Source of the DNA: Defluviimonas sp. SAOS-178_SWC
GTDB taxonomy: Bacteria; Pseudomonadota; Alphaproteobacteria; Rhodobacterales; Rhodobacteraceae
Length of the DNA stretch: 64,000 nucleotides
Direction of reading: 5' to 3'
NCBI RefSeq assembly: GCF_039830135.1
Contig: NZ_CP156081.1
Coordinates: forward strand, 2,528,001 to 2,592,000
Numbering within the stretch: the stretch's first letter is position 1; each line of letters begins with the position of its first letter. Of this stretch, positions 10,024 through 22,069 are shown piece by piece. The notes beneath the pieces were generated by a model. It made no database searches. It had not been told where the DNA came from and saw only the letters and a list, made by a program, of their open reading frames with translations. Made by a program: the position numbers and the translations under genes.

Positions 10024-10383
10024 TCAGGCCTCGGGCGCCATGATCTCGACCTCGCCGCCATCCCGAACGGCGGTGAAAAAGCAGCTCCGGCGGTTGGTGT
10101 GGCAGGCCGGCCCGGTCTGCTCGACAAGCGCCAGCAGGCAATCGCGGTCGCAGTCTAACCGCATCTCGACCAGCTTCTGCACGTGGCCCGAGGTTTCGCC
10201 CTTCACCCAGAAGGCGCCCCGCGACCGCGACCAGTAGGTCACCCGCCCCGTCGACAGCGTCCGCGCCACCGCCTCCGCATTCATCCAAGCCAGCATCAGC
10301 ACCTCGCCCGAACCGTGATCCTGCGCGACCACGGGGATGAGGCCACGGTCGTCATAAACCAATGTCGCGGGGTCGAAGGGCAT
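10024..10383 (-). CDS. hisI: Phosphoribosyl-AMP cyclohydrolase
   Basis: Third step of histidine synthesis: hydrolytic opening of the purine ring of PR-AMP. The 119-residue stand-alone HisI form (not fused to HisE) carries all the metal and catalytic signatures: [15 protein letters not shown], the DCDRDC zinc/magnesium motif, and [10 protein letters not shown]. The start is the ATG at 10383; an upstream in-frame extension is Arg-rich, unconserved and would overlap the divergent gene. It is alone here; other his genes are not in the window apart from the unrelated HisD paralogue at 62.5-63.8 kb. Confidence 0.95.
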   Translation of the reverse strand: MPFDPATLVYDDRGLIPVVAQDHGSGEVLMLAWMNAEAVARTLSTGRVTYWSRSRGAFWVKGETSGHVQKLVEMRLDCDRDCLLALVEQTGPACHTNRRSCFFTAVRDGGEVEIMAPEA

Positions 10384-10447
10384 GGCGCCACCTTTCCAAG
10401 TCGCTCGTCGCGTCCTATCTAGGGGGGAACCGCCGACAGGAAAAGCC

Positions 10448-10891
10448 ATGAGCGACACCGATCTCATCAAGCTCTATTCGCAGCGCATCCTCGCGCTCGC
10501 CGCCGACATCCCGCATGCGCGGCGGCTCGACCACCCGACGGCGACGGCGCGGAAGCGCTCGCCGCTCTGCGGCTCCACCGTGACGGTCGATGTGGTCGTG
10601 AAGGACGGCCGGATTGTCGACTACGGCCAGGACGTGAAGGCGTGCGCCCTGGGGCAGGCCTCCGCGGCGCTCTCGGGCGCGCACATGATCGGACGGAGCC
10701 GGGAAGAGGTCGAACGCGCGCGCGACGAGCTTCGCGCCATGCTGAAGGAGGGCGGGCCGGTGCCCTCCGCCCCCTTCACCGGCTACGAGGTGCTGGAGCC
10801 CGCGCGCGACTACAAGAACCGCCACGCCTCGATCCTTCTCGCGCTCGAAGCGACCGCCGAGGCGCTGGCCGAGGCCGAAGCGGCCGCCTGA
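10448..10891 (+). CDS. Iron-sulfur cluster assembly scaffold, NifU/IscU N-terminal type
   Basis: A 147-residue protein of the NifU-N/IscU fold. Two of the three cluster-ligating cysteines of IscU are clear: Cys41 in SPLCGS and Cys66 in KACALG. At the place of the third (the HC motif of IscU) the sequence is KNRHASIL, with His but no Cys. This variant occurs beside hisI in many Rhodobacteraceae. It diverges from hisI with 64 nt between starts. The start follows AGGAAAAGCC. Whether it holds a cluster is unknown; a role in Fe-S or metal handling is inferred from the family. Confidence 0.8.
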   Translation: MSDTDLIKLYSQRILALAADIPHARRLDHPTATARKRSPLCGSTVTVDVVVKDGRIVDYGQDVKACALGQASAALSGAHMIGRSREEVERARDELRAMLKEGGPVPSAPFTGYEVLEPARDYKNRHASILLALEATAEALAEAEAAA

Positions 10892-10892
10892 G

Positions 10893-10944
10893 CTTCTTCT
10901 GTTCGAAAATACTCTGAGGGGTCCGGGGGGCAACGCCCCCCGGC
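10893..10944 (+). repeat. Rhodobacteraceae intergenic repeat, copy 1 (terminator-like)
   Basis: The string runs CTTCTTCTGTTCGAAAATAC, then a G-rich link, then the stem CCGGGGGGC-AAC-GCCCCCCGG. A close relative lies at 36460-36508. Both sit directly after the last gene of a plus-strand unit, so they probably act as mobile or dispersed transcription terminators or mRNA 3'-end stems. Confidence 0.6.
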
Positions 10945-10973
10945 GGATCGGCGCGCGGCACGCGCGCCGACAT

Positions 10974-11010
10974 AAAAAAACCGCCGCGCTCCGGTTCGGG
11001 AGGCGGCGGC
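10974..11010 (-). terminator. Intrinsic terminator of the 40-aa gene
   Basis: Read on the minus strand, a GC-rich hairpin (arms CCGCCGC/GCGGCGG with an inner CTCC/GGAG pairing, 10981-11009) runs directly into seven T residues (A-run 10974-10980 on the plus strand). This is a textbook intrinsic terminator 100 nt downstream of the small gene at 11111-11233, which supports that gene as a real transcription unit. Confidence 0.75.
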
Positions 11011-11110
11011 AGGAAGCGATTTCCGTTTTCCGGGCGCGCGGCTCGGGGAGAGCCGGGGACTGGGGACAGGCGCAAGACCGGCGGAAAACCGCGAGGCAGT
11101 AACGTCAGGA

Positions 11111-11233
11111 TCAGATGAGGCTCGGCAGGTGCAGCCCGACGATCAGCATCGCGACGAGCGATGCAAGGCCGGCCATGTCCTGGGCAAGGGTGCCACGGGC
11201 GCGGAGCAGGACGGATTTCAGATCGGTCTTCAT
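11111..11233 (-). CDS. 40-residue single-helix membrane protein
   Basis: A short open frame encoding 40 residues: a basic N-terminus (MKTDLKSVLLRARG), then a hydrophobic helix (about 21-36, LASLVAMLIVGLHLP). AAGGGGTTGCCCG precedes the ATG, and a strong intrinsic terminator lies 100 nt downstream, so it looks like a genuine monocistronic gene. Just upstream (11255-11330) is an A/T-rich patch suitable for a promoter. I recognise no family; the layout fits a small membrane regulator or stress peptide. A non-coding RNA between the same promoter and terminator is the alternative. Confidence 0.55.
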   Translation of the reverse strand: MKTDLKSVLLRARGTLAQDMAGLASLVAMLIVGLHLPSLI

Positions 11234-11336
11234 CGGGCAACCCCTTCAGCTTCACCTCTGTTGCTCATTTGTTCTCACAGCAGAAGCGCTTTGTAAAGAA
11301 CTTTTTAAGAACATTAGTGAACGAAAGCGGATTTCC

Positions 11337-15650
<4,314 letters not shown>

Positions 15651-15729
15651 AGTCTTCGCGTCGCTGCCCGTCCCATTGCGCCCACCGGCCCGCGCCCTCC
15701 CCCAAGGGCGCGGAGCGCGCGGCCGCCGC

Positions 15730-16443
<714 letters not shown>

Positions 16444-16495
16444 CAGGCGTTCTCCGCATTAATCCCTCGATCACCCCCACACTGGATCAGAATGG

Positions 16496-16510
16496 TTAAT
16501 CACAAGTTAC
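16496..16510. promoter_or_regulatory. Candidate CtrA box upstream of ctrA
   Basis: TTAA-N7-TTAC, against the CtrA consensus TTAA-N7-TTAA(C), 53 nt upstream of the ctrA start. One mismatch in the second half site. It fits autoregulation of ctrA; a symmetrical TCAAC-CTAAA-GTTGA (16533-16547) overlaps the end of sciP close by. Confidence 0.4.
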
Positions 16511-16537
16511 CGTAGCGGCAGGATTATTCTGATCAAC

Positions 16538-16816
16538 CTAAAGTTGACGATATTTCTGGATCGCCGTCACTTTCAAGGCCTTTTCGCCGTGCTTTTCGAC
16601 GGCATCGCGCCAGATCTCGAACTCCTCCTCGCTGAGCGCGTAACGCTCGAGCGCCTCCCTCAGCGGCAGAAGGCCGTAGGCCACTGCCCTGACAACCCGC
16701 GCCTTGCGGCTCGCCACCCAGCGGCGCGTCTCGGCCGGCGGCAGGTCGGCCCGCGTCATGATCGTTCCGTCGGGAAGCGTAATGGCCCTCGGCCCGTCGA
16801 TTTTCTTCAGGAACAT
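16538..16816 (-). CDS. sciP: CtrA inhibitor SciP (DUF1153)
   Basis: A 92-residue helix-turn-helix protein that binds CtrA and blocks its activation of target promoters in Caulobacter. The DUF1153 signature is complete: a Pro-rich TLPDGTIMTRADLPP start, then RRWVASRKARVVRAV and GLLPLREALERYALSEEEFEIWRDAV in two pieces forming the HTH. Family proteins are about 90 residues. It is directly upstream of ctrA on the same strand with a 94-nt gap, an arrangement typical of Rhodobacteraceae. GGGGTGTACC precedes the ATG. It diverges from mnmA. Confidence 0.92.
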   Translation of the reverse strand: MFLKKIDGPRAITLPDGTIMTRADLPPAETRRWVASRKARVVRAVAYGLLPLREALERYALSEEEFEIWRDAVEKHGEKALKVTAIQKYRQL

Positions 16817-16938
16817 GGTACACCCCTTGTCTTCGCCCGCGGAAAATCTGGACCGCCAGACTTAAGGAGGGGTGAAACTGCGGGTTGTGAGTGGATCGAA
16901 TTTTCCTATATTCCATTCGATCTTCCCCGGAGTGCACG

Positions 16939-18081
16939 ATGGCGCTGGACCACCACGGACTGAATTCGCTCGGCTTGCCGAAGCCCCCCGCCGAAACGCG
17001 GGTCGTCGTCGCCATGTCGGGCGGCGTCGACAGCTCGGTCGTCGCGGCCATGCTGAAGGAGGAAGGCTACGACGTCGTCGGCGTCACCCTGCAGCTTTAC
17101 GACCACGGCGCGGCGCTGGCCAGGAAGGGCGCCTGCTGCGCGGGTCAGGATATCCACGATGCCCGCCGGGTGGCCGAGGCGATGGGCTTTCCGCACTATG
17201 TCCTCGACTATGAGAACATGTTCCGCGAGGCGGTGATCGACGAATTCGCCGACGCGTATCTTGCCGGCGCGACGCCGGTGCCCTGCATTCGCTGCAACGA
17301 GCGGGTGAAGTTCAAGGATCTTCTGGCAACGGCCAGGGATCTCGACGCGGATTGCATGGCGACCGGGCACTACATCCAGCGCAAGATGGGGGCGAACGGG
17401 CCGGAACTGCATTCGGCCGCCGACCCGAACCGCGACCAGTCCTATTTCCTCTTCTCGACGACGCCGGAGCAGCTGGCCTACCTGCGCTTCCCGCTCGGCC
17501 ATCTCGCCTCGAAGGCCGAGACCCGCGCGCTTGCGGCGAAGTACGGGCTTTCGGTCGCCGACAAGCCCGACAGTCAGGACATCTGCTTCGTGCCGAACGG
17601 CGACTACGCGAGCGTGATCGAAAAGCTGCGCCCCGGCGCGGCCGATCCGGGCGAGATCGTCGACATGGACGGCAATGTCCTCGGCAGCCACCGGGGCGTC
17701 ATCCACTACACGATCGGCCAGCGCCGCGGTCTCGGCATCGGCGGGCTCGAGGATCCGCTCTACGTGGTCAAGCTCGACCCCGCGACCCGGCGCGTCGTCG
17801 TCGGGCCGAAAGAGGCGCTCTCGACCCGCACGGTTCCGGTCCGCGAGATCAATTGGCTCGGCGACGGGGACTTCGACGCGGCCGCCGAACGGCCGGTCCA
17901 TGTCCGCATCCGCTCCACCCGGCCACCGCGACCGGCCGTGATCCGGCCCCTGTCGGCCACGACGGCGGAGGTCGAGCTTCTCGACCCCGAAGAGGGCGTC
18001 AGCCCCGGCCAGGCTTGTGTCTTCTACGACCCGGACGGCAGCCGCATTCTCGGCGGCGGCTGGATCTGGCGCGGAAACTGA
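16939..18081 (+). CDS. mnmA: tRNA-specific 2-thiouridylase MnmA
   Basis: Thiolates U34 of tRNA(Lys/Glu/Gln) using persulfide sulfur and ATP. The PP-loop SGGVDSS is at residues 27-33; catalytic Cys119 is in [10 protein letters not shown], and the second cysteine is in [11 protein letters not shown]. The [10 protein letters not shown] block and a C-terminal beta-barrel follow. The 380-residue start at 16939 (ATG after CCGGAGTGCACG) is preferred because an upstream in-frame start adds an unconserved leader. Alone on its strand, converging on lpxB across a stem-loop. Confidence 0.96.
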   Translation: MALDHHGLNSLGLPKPPAETRVVVAMSGGVDSSVVAAMLKEEGYDVVGVTLQLYDHGAALARKGACCAGQDIHDARRVAEAMGFPHYVLDYENMFREAVIDEFADAYLAGATPVPCIRCNERVKFKDLLATARDLDADCMATGHYIQRKMGANGPELHSAADPNRDQSYFLFSTTPEQLAYLRFPLGHLASKAETRALAAKYGLSVADKPDSQDICFVPNGDYASVIEKLRPGAADPGEIVDMDGNVLGSHRGVIHYTIGQRRGLGIGGLEDPLYVVKLDPATRRVVVGPKEALSTRTVPVREINWLGDGDFDAAAERPVHVRIRSTRPPRPAVIRPLSATTAEVELLDPEEGVSPGQACVFYDPDGSRILGGGWIWRGN

Positions 18082-18099
18082 TCCTCTTCACCTTGCTTC

Positions 18100-18156
18100 A
18101 AATATCCCCCGAGGAGCGTCCTTCGGCAGCCGTGGGAGCCTCCGGCGGGGATATTT
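18100..18156. terminator. Bidirectional terminator between mnmA and lpxB
   Basis: A perfect 10-bp inverted repeat AAATATCCCC (18100-18109) / GGGGATATTT (18147-18156), extended by further imperfect pairing, with T/A-rich outer ends on both strands. It sits between two converging genes. The AATAT-C-run core resembles the left part of the intergenic repeats at 10.9 and 36.5 kb. Confidence 0.6.
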
Positions 18157-18179
18157 CCGGCGAGATGATGTCCAGGGCC

Positions 18180-19322
18180 TCAGAGATGCGCGAGGACCGA
18201 GCGCGCCGCGCGCAGCCCCGGAGCCTCGCCGCCCTGTCCGAGCCGGTCCATCGTCAGCGCCATCGCCGAAAGCTGGGCCGCGCGGGCATCCTCGTCGTCG
18301 ACGAGCCGCGCGAGTGCGGCGGCGATCGGGCCCGGGCGGCAGGCAGGGCCGAGGAATTCCGGGATGGTCCGGGTCTCCGACACGATATTGACGAGCGTCA
18401 CCGTGTCGATCAGGGCGGCTCGTTTCATCATCTGCCAGGTGAGCCAGTTGAAATCATGCGCGATGACCATCGGGATCCGGTTGGCCGCGAGCTCCAGACT
18501 GACCGTGCCCGACGCGGCGAGCGCGATATCGGCGGCGGCGAAGGCCGCGCGCTTGTCGTCGGCGCCCTCGACCACGAGCGGCACGACCTTCCAGCCGGCC
18601 ACGATACCGCGCACCAGCGCGCTGACGCCGCGCACGGTGGGGATCACGACGCGCAGGGTCGGCTCGCGGTCGCGCAGCCGGGCGATCGCCTCCTCGAAGC
18701 GCGGCGCGAGACGGGTGACCTCGCTGCGCCGCGAGCCCGGCAGGCAGAGGAGGAGCGGCTGGTCGGCGCCGATCATGTGCGTCTCGCGGAACGCCTCCGC
18801 CTCGTCGGCGGTACCGAGGCGGTCGGCCACGACCGGATGGCCGACGAAATCGCAGGTCATGCCGGCAGCTTCCATATAGGGCGGCTCGAAGGGAAAGAGT
18901 GCCAGCACATGGTCGATGACGGGCGCCATCTTCGCGGCCCGGCCCGGACGCCAGGCCCAGACCGTCGGCGCGACATAGTGCATGGTCCGGAGCGCGGGCC
19001 GCAGGGTCCGCGCTGCGGCGGCGACGCGGAGGCAGAAATCCGGGCTGTCGATGGTGATGAGGGCGTCGGGCGCAAGCTCCGCCACGGCCGCGGCGGTTTC
19101 CGCGATCCGGCGCTTCAGATGGCGGTATTTCGGCAGGATCTCCACCAGCCCCATGACCGAGAGCTCTTCCATCGGGAAGCGGCTCTTCAGCCCTTCGGCC
19201 TCCATCCTCGGGCCGCCGACACCGTGGAAGGCGATGCCGGGCGCGAGGGTCTTCAGTCCCGCCATCAGGGCGGCCCCGAGGGCATCGCCGGAAGCTTCGC
19301 CCGCGATGAGGAACAACTTCAT
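18180..19322 (-). CDS. lpxB: Lipid-A-disaccharide synthase
   Basis: A GT19 glycosyltransferase that condenses UDP-2,3-diacyl-GlcN with lipid X at the inner membrane. The 380-residue product starts MKLFLIAGEASGD, the LpxB hallmark, and contains FHGVGGPRMEAEG, ITIDSPDFCLRVA, the HYVAPTVWAWRPGRA motif, LPGSRRSEV and ASGTVSLELA. It is the last gene of the long envelope operon; its ATG overlaps the lpxI stop by 4 nt. Confidence 0.96.
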   Translation of the reverse strand: MKLFLIAGEASGDALGAALMAGLKTLAPGIAFHGVGGPRMEAEGLKSRFPMEELSVMGLVEILPKYRHLKRRIAETAAAVAELAPDALITIDSPDFCLRVAAAARTLRPALRTMHYVAPTVWAWRPGRAAKMAPVIDHVLALFPFEPPYMEAAGMTCDFVGHPVVADRLGTADEAEAFRETHMIGADQPLLLCLPGSRRSEVTRLAPRFEEAIARLRDREPTLRVVIPTVRGVSALVRGIVAGWKVVPLVVEGADDKRAAFAAADIALAASGTVSLELAANRIPMVIAHDFNWLTWQMMKRAALIDTVTLVNIVSETRTIPEFLGPACRPGPIAAALARLVDDEDARAAQLSAMALTMDRLGQGGEAPGLRAARSVLAHL

Positions 19323-20143
19323 CGTTCCCGCGCCCAGAGGAAGAGGCCGGCGGCCCTGGCCGCTTCCACCATCGCGGCGGGGTCGAGCAGGATCACCCCC
19401 GACGCTTCCCAGGCGATGCCGGCAAGACCGGCGGCGGCGGCGGCGCGGACCGTGTCGGGCCCGAGCGTCGGCAGATCGACCCGGCGGTCCTGAGAGGGCT
19501 TCGGCGCCTTGTAGAAGACGCCCCGCGCACCTGCCGGATCGGGTCTGAGCCTGGGAGCATGGAGTGCCACGAAGGCCAGCATCGCGTCGGTGCCCGGCAG
19601 CGTTTCGACGGCAAGGCAGAGCCCCTGCGCCACCACGGCCCCCTGCCCGAGATCGAGCGCGCCGAGGCCCGCGACGATTTCGGCGGCGCGGGCGGCGTCG
19701 CGGCGATCGGCCTCGCCCGGCGTGCCGGCGAGAAGTCCGGCGCCGGGAACGAGGTCGGGCGCGAGCGTCTCGGCACCGACGACCTCGAACTCCCAGTCCT
19801 CGAAGATCGCGATGACTTCGCGGAGCGCCGCGTCATCACCCTCCCCGATCGCGGCGAGAAGCCGGGGCACGAGCGTCGCCGTTCTCGGATCGAACAGCTC
19901 CGGGTCGAGGCGCGGGCGTCGGATCGCCCCGGCAAAGACGACGCGGGTCACTCCGCGCGCGGCGAGATCGTCGAGAAGGAGCGCAAGACGCTCGATACGG
20001 AACCGGATCGGGGTCACGCCCGAAACGTCGGCCGGAAACCCGTCGAGTTCGGCCAGGATGCAGGTCTCGCCGCGTTCCGCGAGCGCCGCGACGAGCCGGG
20101 CCGGCAGCCCGCCCTCGCCGGCGATGATCGCCGTTCCGCTCAT
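19319..20143 (-). CDS. lpxI: UDP-2,3-diacylglucosamine pyrophosphatase LpxI
   Basis: Hydrolyses UDP-2,3-diacylglucosamine to lipid X, the alphaproteobacterial replacement for LpxH. 274 residues; the N-terminus AIIAGEGGLPARLV, the central GVTRVVFAGAIRRPRLDPE and the C-terminal ETLPGTDAML and KAPKPSQDRRVDLPTLGP segments with the catalytic Asp are all LpxI (DUF1009) signatures. It overlaps lpxA upstream (20140-20143) and lpxB downstream by 4 nt each, so all three are coupled. I placed the start at 20143; the open frame continues upstream into lpxA without conservation. Confidence 0.94.
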   Translation of the reverse strand: MSGTAIIAGEGGLPARLVAALAERGETCILAELDGFPADVSGVTPIRFRIERLALLLDDLAARGVTRVVFAGAIRRPRLDPELFDPRTATLVPRLLAAIGEGDDAALREVIAIFEDWEFEVVGAETLAPDLVPGAGLLAGTPGEADRRDAARAAEIVAGLGALDLGQGAVVAQGLCLAVETLPGTDAMLAFVALHAPRLRPDPAGARGVFYKAPKPSQDRRVDLPTLGPDTVRAAAAAGLAGIAWEASGVILLDPAAMVEAARAAGLFLWARER

Positions 20144-20934
20144 CGCGGCGTGAGGAAGGAGCGGTCGGACGGGCCGAGGATGAAGTCCAGCACCTCGCGC
20201 ACGAGCGCGCAGTCGGGATTCTCCGCCGACCGTGCCCGCGCGGTATCCCGGAAGGTGCCCTGCCCCAGCGCCGCGACCAGATCGCGAAGCGCGGTGATGT
20301 CGCCGCGCCCGGCCCCGCGCCGTTTCAGGCCGACGAGGTTCAGCCCGTCGAGCGTGCCGCGCGGGCCCTGAACGAGACCGTGGGGGATCACGTCGGCCGT
20401 CACCATCGTCACCGCGCCGATCATGGCGCCGCGGCCGATGCGGACGAACTGGTGGACACCGGAGAGGCCGCCGACGATGACCTCGTCCTCCAGCACGCAA
20501 TGGCCGGCAAGGGCGGCGTTGTTGACAAGGATGACCTTGTTGCCGAGCTGGCAGTCATGCGCGACATGGGCCCCGGCCATCAGAAGGCAATCGTCGCCGA
20601 TCCGGGTCACGCCACCGCCGCCCCCCGTGCCGACATTGATCGTCACGTGTTCGCGGATGCGGTTGCGCGCGCCGATCACGAGCGACGTATCCTCTCCCTG
20701 GAACTTCAGGTCCTGAGGGATTTCGCCGATGGTCGCGAAGGGAAAGATGACCGTGCCCTCGCCGATCTCGGTCCGGCCGGTGATCACGGCATGGCTCTTG
20801 ACCTCGACCGCCCGGCCAAGCACCACCTCCGGCCCGATCAGGCAGAACGGCCCGACCCGGCATCCCGCGCCGATACGCGCGCCCGGCTCGACATGCGCCG
20901 AGGGATGGATCTGCGCGCTGGGGTCGATGGTCAT
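20140..20934 (-). CDS. lpxA: UDP-N-acetylglucosamine O-acyltransferase LpxA
   Basis: First step of lipid A synthesis: 3-O-acylation of UDP-GlcNAc with an acyl-ACP. 264 residues with left-handed beta-helix hexapeptide repeats (IHPSAHVEPGARIG, VEVKSHAVITG, IGDDCLLMAGAHVAHDCQLG). The catalytic His is in AHVAHDC, and the C-terminal helical domain follows GLVQGPRGTLDGLNLVGLKRR. It starts 2 nt after the fabZ stop region and overlaps lpxI by 4 nt. Confidence 0.96.
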   Translation of the reverse strand: MTIDPSAQIHPSAHVEPGARIGAGCRVGPFCLIGPEVVLGRAVEVKSHAVITGRTEIGEGTVIFPFATIGEIPQDLKFQGEDTSLVIGARNRIREHVTINVGTGGGGGVTRIGDDCLLMAGAHVAHDCQLGNKVILVNNAALAGHCVLEDEVIVGGLSGVHQFVRIGRGAMIGAVTMVTADVIPHGLVQGPRGTLDGLNLVGLKRRGAGRGDITALRDLVAALGQGTFRDTARARSAENPDCALVREVLDFILGPSDRSFLTPR

Positions 20935-20936
20935 CC

Positions 20937-21395
20937 TCAGTCCCTGAGATCCATCATCGCGGCGATCTCGGCCTCGCAGGCGAGTTGGTCCCCGACCATC
21001 GCCCGGCCATCGAACTTCCAGATCTTGCCGCCGCCGCGCTTGACCGTCATGTGCAGTTCCAGAACGTCGCCGGGAACGACCATGCGGCGGAAACGGCAGG
21101 AATCGATCGAGAGGAAGTAGGTCAGGAGATCACGGCCCACCACATCCATCGAGATGCCGACCAGAACCGCCGCCGCCTGTGCCATCGCCTCGACCACCAG
21201 CACGCCCGGCATGATCGGCTTGGCCGGGAAATGGCCGGTGAAATGCGGCTCGTTGAAGGTGACGTTCTTGATGCCGACACACCCCTTGTCGGGGACGATA
21301 TCGACGACCTTGTCGATCAGCAGGAAGGGGTAGCGATGCGGAATGATCCGCTGGATCAGATGGATGTCGGCCTCGGTGATCGGCTCTGCTGTCAT
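20937..21395 (-). CDS. fabZ: (3R)-hydroxyacyl-ACP dehydratase FabZ
   Basis: Dehydratase of type II fatty-acid elongation, supplying acyl-ACP shared with lipid A synthesis. 152 residues with hot-dog-fold motifs [11 protein letters not shown], the catalytic His in [10 protein letters not shown], and catalytic Glu in [10 protein letters not shown] use the ATG at 21395, which follows GGGGGAGACGATCTC; an earlier in-frame start adds an unconserved leader. It lies between ompH and lpxA. In many proteobacteria lpxD occupies the site just upstream; it is absent here. Confidence 0.95.
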   Translation of the reverse strand: MTAEPITEADIHLIQRIIPHRYPFLLIDKVVDIVPDKGCVGIKNVTFNEPHFTGHFPAKPIMPGVLVVEAMAQAAAVLVGISMDVVGRDLLTYFLSIDSCRFRRMVVPGDVLELHMTVKRGGGKIWKFDGRAMVGDQLACEAEIAAMMDLRD

Positions 21396-21463
21396 GAGAT
21401 CGTCTCCCCCGCGATGGTCCGGTCTAGCTAGCAACTCGCCCCGGCGCTGGCAAGAAGAAGCGC

Positions 21464-22069
21464 TCAGTTGCCGTCATCCGCCGCGCCCGGTGCCTCCGTC
21501 CCGTCGGCGGGCGCCGGCATCGGCACATCCTCCCCGGCACCGATCGAGGCGTCGATCCGGGCGACCATTTCCCCGGTGATGTCGATCACGTCGGCGGCAA
21601 GGAAGATCGCACGGGAATCGAGGACCGCGACCGCGCCCCGGCTGCGGAGAACCTCGCCCATGACCGGCAGTGCCGCCGCATAGAAGCGCTGGCGTTCGGT
21701 GTCCTGCATCTGACCGATGGCGCGCGCCTTCGCATCCTGCGTGTGGCGGATTTCGGTGACCTTGGCGTCGAAAGCGTCGGCTGCCGTCCGGAATTCCTCG
21801 GCCGGCATCGAGGCGCGTTTTTCCGTGAGCGCTTTTTCCTCGGCCGTCAGGTCCGTCTCGATCCGACGGTTCTCCGCGGCGAGGTCCGCAGATGCCGCCT
21901 CGATCCGCGCAGCCGCGCGTTTTCCCCAAAGCGTTTCGGCAAAAAGCCGATCCTGATCCAGCGTCAGGATCGGACTTTGGACCGGCTGGGCTGGCGCGGT
22001 TTGTGCAATCGCAACATTGGCGCCGGCGAGCCATGCCAGCGCCAGGAGTGCGGACCAGAACCGGCCCAT
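21464..22069 (-). CDS. OmpH/Skp-family periplasmic chaperone
   Basis: A periplasmic chaperone that holds unfolded outer-membrane proteins for BamA. 201 residues with a signal peptide (1-22, cleaved after ANVAIA), the [10 protein letters not shown] start of the OmpH domain, a long charged coiled coil (about 55-125), and a C-terminal [18 protein letters not shown] segment. It ends in an acidic, disordered tail. Its ATG overlaps the bamA stop by one base, so the two are translationally coupled. Sequence similarity to E. coli Skp is low; the call rests on architecture and context. Confidence 0.88.
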   Translation of the reverse strand: MGRFWSALLALAWLAGANVAIAQTAPAQPVQSPILTLDQDRLFAETLWGKRAAARIEAASADLAAENRRIETDLTAEEKALTEKRASMPAEEFRTAADAFDAKVTEIRHTQDAKARAIGQMQDTERQRFYAAALPVMGEVLRSRGAVAVLDSRAIFLAADVIDITGEMVARIDASIGAGEDVPMPAPADGTEAPGAADDGN

